A stretch of 49,887 nucleotides of DNA from Elusimicrobiota bacterium (GTDB taxonomy: Bacteria > Elusimicrobiota > Elusimicrobia > UBA1565 > UBA9628). A model generated the notes under the pieces. It was not told the DNA's origin. It saw nothing but the letters and a program-made list of their open reading frames with translations, and made no database searches. Of the stretch, positions 15,645-23,439 are shown piece by piece. The first letter of the stretch is position 1. Each line of letters starts with the position of its first letter. The position numbers were made by a program, and so were the translations under genes. The stretch lies in NCBI GenBank assembly GCA_016234805.1, contig JACRNU010000059.1, positions 1 through 49,887 of the forward strand. The letters run 5' to 3'.

Positions 15645-16549
15645 TGGGGATTCCTCGCCGGCCGGGACTTCCTCCCGAAGAGCTTGAGGGCCGAAACGCA
15701 GTACTCCGCGACCACGAAATCGTTGTTCTGCTCCCTGCCGATCCGGGAGACCAGCGTCCCATAGTCCTCGGCCATGCCGTACTCGCCCAGGTACCGGGCC
15801 GCCATGGCCTTGACCACCCAGATCGGGTGGTCCAAGAACCCCCTCAGCTTGGGTAATCCCCTCGGGTCCCCCAGCTTGGCCAAGCCCGCGGCCGCATAGA
15901 CCCGCAGGACCGGCTCGAAGTCACGCTCGGAAGCCGCAGCCAACAGCGGCGCAGCCATCTCCGGATGGCCCCAAAGGATCAACCCCTCGATCGCTCCGAA
16001 CCGCACTCCCACCTTCAAATGCACCAGGGCCTCGCGGAATATGTCCAGGTGCTTGAGATCCCTGAACCCGGAGACCGCGACGAGCGCGGCTGAGCGGACT
16101 TCGGGGTCGGAGTCCCATCGGGCCAGGGTCACGAGCTGCTCCCGGAACACGGGGTCCTCGTTCATCGAGAGACCCTCCGCGATTGGGACACCGACATTAA
16201 GGTAGCGGTTCTTCAACGCGTAGCCGATGGGCGAGCCGACATCGCGAATCTCGCACATGGCCGACGGCATGGGCCCGCTGCATCCGGACCAGTCCATGCG
16301 CACCCGGTCCTTGCTTTCCAGGACTCCCAGCAAGGTGTTGCTGATGGCCGGGTCGACCTTCACGGGGCCCGGCTCCGGGGCGGGCTGGTGAGAAGGCTCG
16401 GCCGAGGGCGTCCGTGCCACGGAGGAGGTTGCGGCGTCGTTCCCGGACCCGGCGGCCGCGGTCCCGGAGACCGGGACTCCCGCGCACCCGACCGCGAGGA
16501 GGAGCCCGGCCAGGACGGCGAGAGGGGTCTTCGTCATGGATGTGGTCAT
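15641..16549 (-). CDS. HEAT-repeat lipoprotein
   Basis: 302 residues from the ATG at 16549, which overlaps the yihY stop (TGATG); an ATG four codons later is also possible. The N-terminus has a hydrophobic stretch ending in VGCAG, a lipobox-like site that would lipidate Cys. A Ser/Pro/Ala linker follows, then HEAT repeats (VRSAALVAVSGF, VRFGAIEGLILWG, LRVYAAAGLAKLGD, VKAMAARYLGEYG). It is paralogous to the next gene (14835-15644). Its likely role is periplasmic scaffold or partner of the ExbBD-TonB unit; this is inferred from position only. Confidence 0.75.
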   Translation of the reverse strand: MTTSMTKTPLAVLAGLLLAVGCAGVPVSGTAAAGSGNDAATSSVARTPSAEPSHQPAPEPGPVKVDPAISNTLLGVLESKDRVRMDWSGCSGPMPSAMCEIRDVGSPIGYALKNRYLNVGVPIAEGLSMNEDPVFREQLVTLARWDSDPEVRSAALVAVSGFRDLKHLDIFREALVHLKVGVRFGAIEGLILWGHPEMAAPLLAAASERDFEPVLRVYAAAGLAKLGDPRGLPKLRGFLDHPIWVVKAMAARYLGEYGMAEDYGTLVSRIGREQNNDFVVAEYCVSALKLFGRKSRPARNPQ

Positions 16550-17412
16550 CAGTGGCGCGGGGGAGGAGGAGCCTGCTCGTCGATCATCTTCTGGAGCACG
16601 GCTGCCACCGCGGCTCCGGTGAGGACGATGACCCAGATGATGTAGATCCACACCAGCAAGATGGGCACCGCTCCCAGGGACCCGTAGATCTTGCTGTACG
16701 TGAGCGCCTCCCGCGTGTAGATGCCGTAGCTCACGCGCGCCACGGTCCAGCCGGCTCCGGTCACGACCGCGGCGATGAACGCGGCCTGCCAGTGCACGTG
16801 GCGGTTGGGCACGAGCTTGAACACCACGAAGAAGAAGAGGCTCGCGCCGAAGAAGAAGCCCGTTCCCCCAGGCAGAAGCCTCGAGAAAGGGATATTCATG
16901 GAGGTGCCGGCGCCGACCGAGACGGCCACGGCCAGGGGGCCCATGGTGATGAAGAACCAGTAGTAGGCGACCCGGCGCACGATCCACAGCCCGCCCCGGC
17001 GCATGGGCGCGCGCCAGATGTTGTTGATGGCGCACTCGATGGAGTAGAACATCAGCATGCTCGTGACGATCAGGCCGATGAACCCGGTGATGCCGATGGC
17101 GCCGGTGTGCACGTTGTTGATGAAGCCGCGGATCGCCAGGATGACGGCCTCCTCCGAGCCCTCGGCCAGGTTCTTGATGATCATGGGCTCGATGGCGGAG
17201 TAGATCTTCTCCACGCCGCCGAAGGCCTTGAAGGTCGCGAAGCTCACGGCCAGGGCCGGGATGATGGAGAGGATGGTGGTGTAGGCGAGGCTCGCGGCCT
17301 CGGTGAACATGTTGGTGCCGGAGACCTGCTTGGCGACGTCCTTCAAGAGCACCCGCATCTCGAGGGGCGCCAGGTTGACGCGCTTGCGCATCTCGCGGAC
17401 GTAGTCGCTCAT
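16549..17412 (-). CDS. YihY/BrkB-family inner-membrane protein
   Basis: 287 residues with about six transmembrane helices. The family opening MFTEAASLAYTTILSIIPALAV (Ala-rich first helix with the SLIP-like turn) is clear. GFIGLIVTSMLMF and YGSLGAVPILLVWIYIIWVIVLTG near the end fit BrkB/YihY. These proteins were once mis-called RNase BN; their true function is not settled. It overlaps the DJ-1 gene upstream (ATGA) and the HEAT lipoprotein gene downstream (TGATG). It sits inside the motor operon and could be a membrane partner. Confidence 0.88.
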   Translation of the reverse strand: MSDYVREMRKRVNLAPLEMRVLLKDVAKQVSGTNMFTEAASLAYTTILSIIPALAVSFATFKAFGGVEKIYSAIEPMIIKNLAEGSEEAVILAIRGFINNVHTGAIGITGFIGLIVTSMLMFYSIECAINNIWRAPMRRGGLWIVRRVAYYWFFITMGPLAVAVSVGAGTSMNIPFSRLLPGGTGFFFGASLFFFVVFKLVPNRHVHWQAAFIAAVVTGAGWTVARVSYGIYTREALTYSKIYGSLGAVPILLVWIYIIWVIVLTGAAVAAVLQKMIDEQAPPPPRH

Positions 17413-17933
17413 GCGGCGGCCAGGGCCTTGAGGATCTCCCGGCAGAAGGCCGGCAGGTCCTCGGGCTTGCGGGAGGTGATGAGCCTGCCGTCCACGCACA
17501 CCTCGGCGTCGACCCACTGGGCGCCGGCGTTCCTCACGTCGTCGGCGATGGCGTGGAAGGCCGTGGCGCGGCGGCCCTTGAGCACCCCCGCGGAGGAGAG
17601 GAGCCACGCCCCGTGGCAGATGGAGGCCACGACCTTGTCCGCGGCGAAGACCCCGGCCACGAAGCGGGCGGGCTCGGGATAGCGGCGCATGAAATCCGGA
17701 GCGAACCCGCCCGGGATGACCACGAGGTCGACCCCATCGGGCCTGGTTTCCTTGTAGTCCGTCTCCGCCGTGGCGGGGTAGCCGAACTTGCCCCGGAAGA
17801 CCCTGCCTTTTTCCTGGCCCATGAGCAGGACTCCGGCCCCTTCCTCCTTGAGCCGGAAATAAGGCACCCAGACCTCCAATTCCTGGTACTGCTCCTCGAT
17901 CAGGACGACGGCCTTCTTTCCCTGGAGAGACAT
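17409..17933 (-). CDS. DJ-1/PfpI-family protein
   Basis: 174 residues. The nucleophile elbow ASICHGAWLL (Cys about 107) and the acidic residue in LIEEQYQELE (about 14-20) are in place, and VDLVVIPGGFAPD is typical. Members are glyoxalase/deglycase-like or chaperone-like enzymes in the cytoplasm. It is the second gene of a long minus-strand operon, 21 bp after the membrane-protein gene and overlapping yihY by 4 nt. Whether it acts as protease, deglycase or chaperone cannot be read from sequence. Confidence 0.9.
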   Translation of the reverse strand: MSLQGKKAVVLIEEQYQELEVWVPYFRLKEEGAGVLLMGQEKGRVFRGKFGYPATAETDYKETRPDGVDLVVIPGGFAPDFMRRYPEPARFVAGVFAADKVVASICHGAWLLSSAGVLKGRRATAFHAIADDVRNAGAQWVDAEVCVDGRLITSRKPEDLPAFCREILKALAAA

Positions 17934-17954
17934 GGCGTTTCCCTGCGCATTATA

Positions 17955-18476
17955 TCATTCCCCGCGGTGCCCCAGAGGCCTGGGCACCAGGATGGATTCG
18001 TCTTTCTCCGCCGCGCTCCTGGCCCCGTCCGCGAAGTAGAGGAGCAGCCCGCAGAACACGGCATCGCGCAAGGCCATGCCCCAGAAAGCCGGGAATCGGT
18101 TGGCGAAGAAATAGACGCCCAGGAAGGCGGCCGCGGAAACGACCTTCATGAAGACGAGCGGCCAGAGCACGACCCAGCGCCGCTTGACGTCGAACTGGAG
18201 GAAGACGCACAAAAAGCCCAGGGTCAGGGTCTGCGTCCCTGCCAGAGCCCTCCAGACATGGGACTGCTCCGTGACCGGGTACTCCCTGCCCCCGAGCATG
18301 ACCCCGAGCCAGAGGAAGGGCTCGAGCGCGGACTCGGGGCTCAACAAGCAGGCCGATCCGGTCACGAACGCGTGCAGGGCGATCGCGCCGAAGACCAGCT
18401 GGAAGTAGAGGTACTCCCGGCTCTTCTGCTTGAAGAACCTGTTCGCCGACGCCTTCATCTCATCCAGATAGGACAT
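17955..18476 (-). CDS. Unrecognised four-helix membrane protein
   Basis: 173 residues with about four hydrophobic segments (near 26-45, 75-95, 105-130 and 135-155). The N-terminus (MSYLDEMKASANRFFKQKSREY) is charged and probably cytoplasmic. AGGAGGAG sits just upstream of the ATG at 18476 and sets the start against a longer open frame. No family was recognised; small DoxX-like or DUF membrane proteins are possible. It leads the operon that runs to tonB. Its upstream region to the divergent gene at 18614 is about 140 bp. Confidence 0.65.
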   Translation of the reverse strand: MSYLDEMKASANRFFKQKSREYLYFQLVFGAIALHAFVTGSACLLSPESALEPFLWLGVMLGGREYPVTEQSHVWRALAGTQTLTLGFLCVFLQFDVKRRWVVLWPLVFMKVVSAAAFLGVYFFANRFPAFWGMALRDAVFCGLLLYFADGARSAAEKDESILVPRPLGHRGE

Positions 18477-18613
18477 GGAGACTCCTCCTTGCTCGCGCCA
18501 ATCATACCAAACATAGGTCTTAAGACCCAGCCGGGGCTTCCCCAAAAGACCGGGGCGCCCCCTTCTTGCTGGGGCTATATTGTCCCTGAAAGATGCTTCT
18601 GCCAGGAGGAACT

Positions 18614-19249
18614 ATGGTCCGTGCCATCTTTTCCGTTGCCGTCGCGCTCATGCCGTCTTGGGCTTTCTGCCTGGACGCCGGGCTGCCGGAACTGCCCTCT
18701 TTCGCCTCGGTCAAAGAGCAGGTCTTCGCCCAGAGCGAGCGCCTGCGCGTGAACATGGACGTGCGCGGGTGGTTCGAAGGGGAGCGCTACGACGTCCGCG
18801 ACACCTTCGCCAAGATCGACCTCGAGGTCAGCCGCGGCTACGGCGGCAAGGAGTTCCGCTTCTCCGGCAGCGTGGACGGCCGCTCCTTCAACGGCCGCGT
18901 GGAGAAGCGGAGCGACGGCTCGTGGGAGATATGGGGCGGGGGCTTGAGCGTCACCCTGCGCCAGCGCGGAGCCTCCGACTACGAGATTTCCGGCTATATC
19001 AACGAAGACCAGCCGAACGGCTCCCGCCACATCGACATCGACCTGCGCCAGTGGGGCTCGCCCGGAAGCTTCAGCATCTTCGAGACCGGGGTGAGCATCG
19101 ACGTGCGCAAGTTCGGGTCCGCCGCGAGCCTCACCGGGGACGTCGAGCTCGAGCGCTTCGGCCGCAAGTCCCTGGCCGTCCTTGGCGTCTTCGTCGCGGT
19201 CATCGAGTCCGGGTTCGACGCGCCCAAGGCACCCGCGAACAAGAAGTAG
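18614..19249 (+). CDS. Secreted protein of unknown function
   Basis: 211 residues with a signal peptide (MVRAIFSVAVALMPSWAFC; the Cys at its end could be lipidated, but the lipobox is poor). The mature part is beta-rich with repeated polar/aromatic strands (FSGSVDGRSFNGRVEK, WEIWGGGLSVTLRQRG, FSIFETGVSIDVRKFG), as in small beta-sandwich or barrel proteins. AGGAGGA precedes the ATG. It is divergent from the motor operon. I do not recognise the family. Confidence 0.6.
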   Translation: MVRAIFSVAVALMPSWAFCLDAGLPELPSFASVKEQVFAQSERLRVNMDVRGWFEGERYDVRDTFAKIDLEVSRGYGGKEFRFSGSVDGRSFNGRVEKRSDGSWEIWGGGLSVTLRQRGASDYEISGYINEDQPNGSRHIDIDLRQWGSPGSFSIFETGVSIDVRKFGSAASLTGDVELERFGRKSLAVLGVFVAVIESGFDAPKAPANKK

Positions 19250-19618
19250 CTTCCTCCGCCAGGCTCCGCCTCCAGCAAAGACCCTCCTTCTTCCTGAGAA
19301 ACGGCCCGCGACGATGGCCCCGAGACCAGCCCGCCTCTCCATCCCGCTGGTTTCCTTTAGATTTCCGATGACGGATGTTGCGGATGGCGACTTCTCCGAA
19401 GAGAAGCTGTTGTTTCGTCTGCGCTTTTTTGATTTTACTTTCAGCGCTGGCTGAAGGTGAAGCGCAAGAAAAGCGTTTGTTTCTCTAGACAATCTTGCTT
19501 CCACGTCGCCGTCTTCCCGACGGAATGACGCTACCTCTATCTTGGGCACACTCCGTGGTTCATCATGCCGATGCGGTCCCGACGAAAGGCGCGGGCTGGA
19601 CAGACCGGGTTTTCCGGA
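19250..19618. other. Intergenic stretch with two small hairpins, no gene seen
   Basis: 369 bp with lower GC between 19370 and 19500. No convincing reading frame is present. On the minus strand there is a C(TTCG)G tetraloop hairpin (CTTCTC/GAGAAG, 19391-19406), and a TTCAGC/GCTGAA hairpin lies at 19440-19455. These could mark the 3' end of the cpaB-like transcript or a small RNA; neither is shown. Confidence 0.4.
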
Positions 19619-20035
19619 CTATTGGGCGGGGAACAGTTTCCTGAAGGAAGCCCGTTCCATGGGCTGGATCTCGGAATCCGCCGAGCTCCGGACGCCCAGG
19701 TCGATCAATCCGCCTCGCGCCATGGCATGCGCCAATCCCATGGCGTCTTCAGGCTTCAGCATCAACTGCACAAGTCCGAAGGCCGTGCCTTTGGGACCGA
19801 CGGAAGCCCTCAAGACCAGGACGTTCTGGAGGAGCGTAACGGTTTCCCGCTCCCCTGACTTCGAGTCCACCTCTCGGGTGGAGAGCACATCCACGCGGTC
19901 GCCAGGCACGAGGTCTCTTACCTGCCAGGATTCCAACGCCACGACAAACCCGCGATAGCCGGACTTCACCCGGAACTCCGCGTGGACGACGGCGCAGGCG
20001 AGAACAAGCAAGACGAACGCCGCGGTTGTTTTCAT
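19619..20035 (-). CDS. Small exported CpaB/RcpC-like protein (second of tandem pair)
   Basis: 138 residues with a signal peptide (MKTTAAFVLLVLACAVVHA). The core GYRGFVVALESWQVRDLVPGDRVDVLS and TVTLLQNVLVLRA match the RcpC/CpaB (Flp pilus assembly) domain, where a beta-clip element is followed by PGDRVDV and LLQNV. The usual N-terminal membrane anchor and SAF part of CpaB are missing. It overlaps its paralogue upstream (ATGA). No other Flp pilus gene is here, so a role in pilus assembly is doubtful. Confidence 0.7.
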   Translation of the reverse strand: MKTTAAFVLLVLACAVVHAEFRVKSGYRGFVVALESWQVRDLVPGDRVDVLSTREVDSKSGERETVTLLQNVLVLRASVGPKGTAFGLVQLMLKPEDAMGLAHAMARGGLIDLGVRSSADSEIQPMERASFRKLFPAQ

Positions 20036-20496
20036 TGCTGCTTGAACAATTTCCTGAAACCGAGGCCTTCCATAGGCTTCATCTCATTATCACCTGAAGC
20101 CTTTATCAGGACCCATACCCTCGAACCTTGGCGAACCACGAGCGCAACGTACTGCAATTCATTGGGATTGAGCAACAGGGTCGCTGTCCCGACCCGGCCT
20201 TCGCTGGGCTGGACGACCCGCGAGACAAGGACATTCTGCAGAATAGTGGCGACTTGCTTGGCGCGCTTGAAATCCACCAACAGATCGATCCTGTCGCCTG
20301 GAGAGAGCGCCACGAGCTGTGATGGGTCCAGGGGAAGATTGTAGGCCCGATAGCCGGGAGGCACGGACCTGGACAACCGCTTCTCTGGGTCGAGCCCCGC
20401 CGCATTGTTCTGACCAGGATGCTGCCCGCATCCCGCAAACCCCGCTGACAGGACCAGTAGGGCTGTGAAGAGTTTCTGTCTGGGGTCCATGCGCAT
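20032..20496 (-). CDS. CpaB/RcpC-like lipoprotein (first of tandem pair)
   Basis: 154 residues from the ATG at 20496. A hydrophobic N-terminus ends in GFAGCGQ, a lipobox-like site. The domain shows PPGYRAYNLPLDPSQLVALSPGDRIDLLVDF and TILQNVLVSRV, as in RcpC/CpaB. The C-terminus GLGFRKLFKQQ parallels RASFRKLFPAQ in the downstream copy, showing recent duplication. Its Shine-Dalgarno GGGGGAG lies in a 9-bp hairpin (20501-20522). Starts at 20490 or 20511 are possible. Confidence 0.7.
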   Translation of the reverse strand: MRMDPRQKLFTALLVLSAGFAGCGQHPGQNNAAGLDPEKRLSRSVPPGYRAYNLPLDPSQLVALSPGDRIDLLVDFKRAKQVATILQNVLVSRVVQPSEGRVGTATLLLNPNELQYVALVVRQGSRVWVLIKASGDNEMKPMEGLGFRKLFKQQ

Positions 20497-20500
20497 GCCA

Positions 20501-20522
20501 GGCTCCCCCAAAGGGGGGAGCC
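20501..20522 (-). promoter_or_regulatory. Hairpin covering the ribosome binding site of the cpaB-like gene
   Basis: GGCTCCCCC (20501-20509) pairs with GGGGGAGCC (20514-20522), leaving a 4-nt loop. On the minus-strand RNA the Shine-Dalgarno of the lipoprotein gene (start 20496) is inside the stem. It could limit translation, or simply end transcription in either direction. Confidence 0.5.
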
Positions 20523-20551
20523 TGGGAAAATGTTATCATACGCACGTCAGC

Positions 20552-21808
20552 ATGAGAACAGGATTCGTCCTGCTGTTTCTTTGCGCAAGCTCCCTGGCAC
20601 GACTCGCGTCCGCCCAGCCCGAGGGCGCGCTGTCCCAGCCGGCCCGTCCGCCGGCCTCGGCCGGCGGGGAGTCTTTCTCGCTCGATTCCTACATCCAGAC
20701 CGCCCTGGACAAATCTCCCGAGGTGCGCCAGGCCCGGGAGTCCCACCAGGCCGCGTCCCTCCAGTGGAAGTCCCAGGTGGCAGCCTCGGTCCTGCCGACC
20801 CTCTCCTTCACGCTCCAAGGGCCTCCCTACGGCCACAGCACGCTCAACGGCTACCGGGAGCAGAACCGCCTGAGCCGGGATTCCGCCGGCGCCGGCCTGA
20901 ACTCCATCGAGGGGACCAAGGCCTTCGAGGCGCTCCGGGCCTTCTACGACCTCAACCTCAAGATGAGCCTGCAGGAAGTCACCGATCAGAACCTCTCGGC
21001 GCAGGCTGAGCAATACCGGCTCACCGAGGAGCTCTACCGCAACGGCATGAAGAGCCTCTCGGACCTTCTCAAATCGGAGACGGATTGGCGCTCGGCGGAG
21101 CTGAGGCTCGCTTCGGCCGATGCCGAGACCAAGACGGCCCTCATGCGCTTCAACGTCTTCATCGACAGGACCCCCATGGCGTCGGCGTCTTTGACCGCGG
21201 CGCTCGCGCCGGGCGCGACCGCCCTGCCCGAACTGTCGTCGGACCTGGCCAGGGCCCTGACCCGGAACCCGGACGTGGTCAAGGCGCGCTTCGACCTCGA
21301 CCGCTCCAAGACGGCCATGGACCAGGCCTTCCAGGGAATGACCCCGATCTTCGCCGTGAACGCGACCTTGAACCGCTCGGACCTGGGGCCGGGCAGGCCG
21401 ACGAACCCCAACCCCTACTACCAGATGGGGCTCTCGCTCTCCGCGCCGTTCAACTTCAATTTCGCGTCGCAGTATTTCAGCTACCGCGCCGCGGCCGCGG
21501 AGAAGAAGAGGAGCGCGGCGGCTCTGGCCGCAACGGAGAGGGCGGTCAGCACCGACCTCCACACGGCCTTCATCAGCCTCGAGCGCGCCTACAAGACCCA
21601 CCGCATCTCCATGCAGAAGGAGGAGATCGCGTCCCGCAACCTGGGCATCGTCAACACGCGATATAAGGAAGGCTCGGCCGACGTCATCACCCTGGCCCAG
21701 GCGCAGCTAGACTACCTCTCCGCCCGCGTGGAGCGGGCCCAGGCCCTCAACGACGCCTTCATCAACCGCGCCCTCTACAAGCTCGCGCTGGGAGACAATC
21801 CATGGTAA
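20552..21808 (+). CDS. TolC-family outer-membrane efflux protein
   Basis: 418 residues with a signal peptide (MRTGFVLLFLCASSLARLASA). Two long Ala/Gln/Glu-rich coiled-coil repeats occupy the mature protein (first near 45-220, second near 230-415). They include the family motifs SYIQTALDKSPEVRQAR, YRNGMKSLSDLLKSETD and RYKEGSADVITLAQAQLDYL. Three copies would form the outer-membrane channel and periplasmic tunnel. Its stop overlaps the membrane fusion protein gene by 7 nt. It leads a five-gene exporter operon. The substrate is not deducible. Confidence 0.9.
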   Translation: MRTGFVLLFLCASSLARLASAQPEGALSQPARPPASAGGESFSLDSYIQTALDKSPEVRQARESHQAASLQWKSQVAASVLPTLSFTLQGPPYGHSTLNGYREQNRLSRDSAGAGLNSIEGTKAFEALRAFYDLNLKMSLQEVTDQNLSAQAEQYRLTEELYRNGMKSLSDLLKSETDWRSAELRLASADAETKTALMRFNVFIDRTPMASASLTAALAPGATALPELSSDLARALTRNPDVVKARFDLDRSKTAMDQAFQGMTPIFAVNATLNRSDLGPGRPTNPNPYYQMGLSLSAPFNFNFASQYFSYRAAAAEKKRSAAALAATERAVSTDLHTAFISLERAYKTHRISMQKEEIASRNLGIVNTRYKEGSADVITLAQAQLDYLSARVERAQALNDAFINRALYKLALGDNPW

Positions 21809-22755
21809 GCAGACTCAAAGGGTGGTCCGCCGGCAGGTGGATCGCGATCGTCGTCGGCCTGGCCGTGGCCGGAGGCGGCGGCTACTACGGCTACAAGAAA
21901 TACCGCGACTCCAAGAAGGGCGCGGCCGACGGGGACAACGTCGCGGCCGCGGAGAAGGGCGACATCGAGGTCCACTTCAAGGACTCGGGCGAGCTCACGC
22001 CCAAGCACTCGGTGGACGTGGCCCCCAAGGTCAGCGGAAGGGTCATCGAGCTCTTCGTGGACGAGGGGGCGCGGGTCAGGAAGGGCGACAAGCTCGCGGT
22101 CATCCAGCCCGGCCGCACCGAGACCGAGGGCTACGTCCCGGTGGCGGTCACGAGCCCCATCGACGGCGTGGTCATGCGCTTCCAGCCCAAGGGCAGCTAT
22201 CAGCAGGACAGCACGCTCGCCAAGCTCGGGGACTACGTCATCGGGCTCATGGAGTCCACCAACCCCACCTACCTGCTGACCGTGGCCGACATCTCCAAGC
22301 TCGTGGTCAAGATGAAGATCAGCGAGATGGACATCCTCAAGCTCAAGGAGGGCATGCCCGTCACGGTGGAGGTCGACGCTTTGCCGGAGTCGAAGTTCCC
22401 CTCCAAGGTGACCATGGTCTCTCCCCAAGCGGAGAAGGACCAGAACAACCTCAAGAACTTCAAGGTCGAGGTGAGCCTACAGAAGACGGACCCGCGCCTG
22501 AAGCCCGGCATGACCGCCCGGGTCGACGGCCTGCTCGACACCCGCAAGGGCGTGCTCAAGATCCCGTTGTCCACCGTGTTCGAGGAGAAGGGCGCCGAAG
22601 TCGCCTACCTCGCTCCCGCAGACAAGAAGGCCAAGCCCGTCCAGAAGAAGCTCAAGCTCGGACTGCGCAACGAGACCGAGGTCGAGGTCAAGGACGGCGT
22701 CAAAGAGGGAGAGAAGTTCCTCACCGAAAAGCCGCCGGCGGAAAAAAAATCATAG
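21802..22755 (+). CDS. Membrane fusion protein (HlyD/MacA-type) of an ABC exporter
   Basis: 317 residues: N-terminal membrane anchor (WIAIVVGLAVAGGGGYYGY), then a biotinyl-lipoyl-like half motif (VSGRVIELFVDEGARVRKGDKLAVI). A second half follows with little or no coiled-coil hairpin between them (VAVTSPIDGVVMRFQPKG). Beta-barrel sequence comes next, with a Lys-rich tail. The very short hairpin is unusual for MacA-like proteins and means contact with TolC may differ. It sits between the tolC gene (7-nt overlap) and the ATPase gene (27-bp gap). Confidence 0.85.
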   Translation: MVSRLKGWSAGRWIAIVVGLAVAGGGGYYGYKKYRDSKKGAADGDNVAAAEKGDIEVHFKDSGELTPKHSVDVAPKVSGRVIELFVDEGARVRKGDKLAVIQPGRTETEGYVPVAVTSPIDGVVMRFQPKGSYQQDSTLAKLGDYVIGLMESTNPTYLLTVADISKLVVKMKISEMDILKLKEGMPVTVEVDALPESKFPSKVTMVSPQAEKDQNNLKNFKVEVSLQKTDPRLKPGMTARVDGLLDTRKGVLKIPLSTVFEEKGAEVAYLAPADKKAKPVQKKLKLGLRNETEVEVKDGVKEGEKFLTEKPPAEKKS

Positions 22756-22782
22756 GATGAGGCCGCGACCAGGGGGAGCCGC

Positions 22783-23439
22783 GTGATCCGCTTCGAAGGC
22801 GTCGAGCGCTTCTACGGCGATTTCCAGGCCCTGGCCGGGGTGAGCTTCGAGATCGGCAAGGGCGAGTTCGTCGCGGTCATGGGCCCCTCGGGCTGCGGCA
22901 AATCCACCCTGCTCAACATCGTCGGGCTCCTCGACCGCCCCACCGCGGGACGCTATTTCGTGGACGGCGCGGATGCCTCTCACCTGACGGACGCCAAACG
23001 CACCCTCCTGCGCCGCGCCAAGATCGGCTTCGTGTTCCAGGCCTTCAACCTGCTCCCGCGCCTGAGCGCGCTCGAGAACGTCTGCCTGCCCATGTCCTAC
23101 GCCGGCGTGGCCGCTCACGAGCGCCGGGAGCGCGCCGAGACCCTGCTCGCCCGCGTGGGCCTCAAGAGCAAGACCCGCCGCACGCCGCTCGAGCTCTCCG
23201 GAGGCGAGCGCCAGCGCGTGGGCATCGCGCGCGCCCTGGCCAACGAGCCCGGCGTCATCCTGGCCGACGAGCCCACGGGCAACCTCGACTCCCGGTCCAG
23301 CGCCGAGATCCTCGACTTCTTCAAGGAGCTCCACGCCGAGGGCAGGACCGTGATCCTTGTCACCCACGACGCGGGCATCGGCTCCATGGCCGGCCGGACC
23401 CTGAGGATGAAGGATGGACGGCTCCAGCAGAATCCCTAG
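22783..23439 (+). CDS. MacB/LolD-type ABC transporter ATPase
   Basis: 218 residues from a GTG start with AGGGGGAG upstream. Walker A GPSGCGKST, Q-loop FVFQAFNLLPRLSALENV, signature LSGGERQRVGIARAL, Walker B VILADEPTGNLD and the H-loop LVTHD are all intact. The NLLP-LSALENV text is the MacB/LolD subfamily pattern. It powers the two permeases encoded next and overlaps the first by 26 nt. Confidence 0.93.
   Translation: MIRFEGVERFYGDFQALAGVSFEIGKGEFVAVMGPSGCGKSTLLNIVGLLDRPTAGRYFVDGADASHLTDAKRTLLRRAKIGFVFQAFNLLPRLSALENVCLPMSYAGVAAHERRERAETLLARVGLKSKTRRTPLELSGGERQRVGIARALANEPGVILADEPTGNLDSRSSAEILDFFKELHAEGRTVILVTHDAGIGSMAGRTLRMKDGRLQQNP

Noticed and set aside
16549-17412. Ribonuclease BN
   Set aside because: Older annotations gave this name to YihY/BrkB proteins, but the protein is a multi-pass membrane protein with no nuclease motif.
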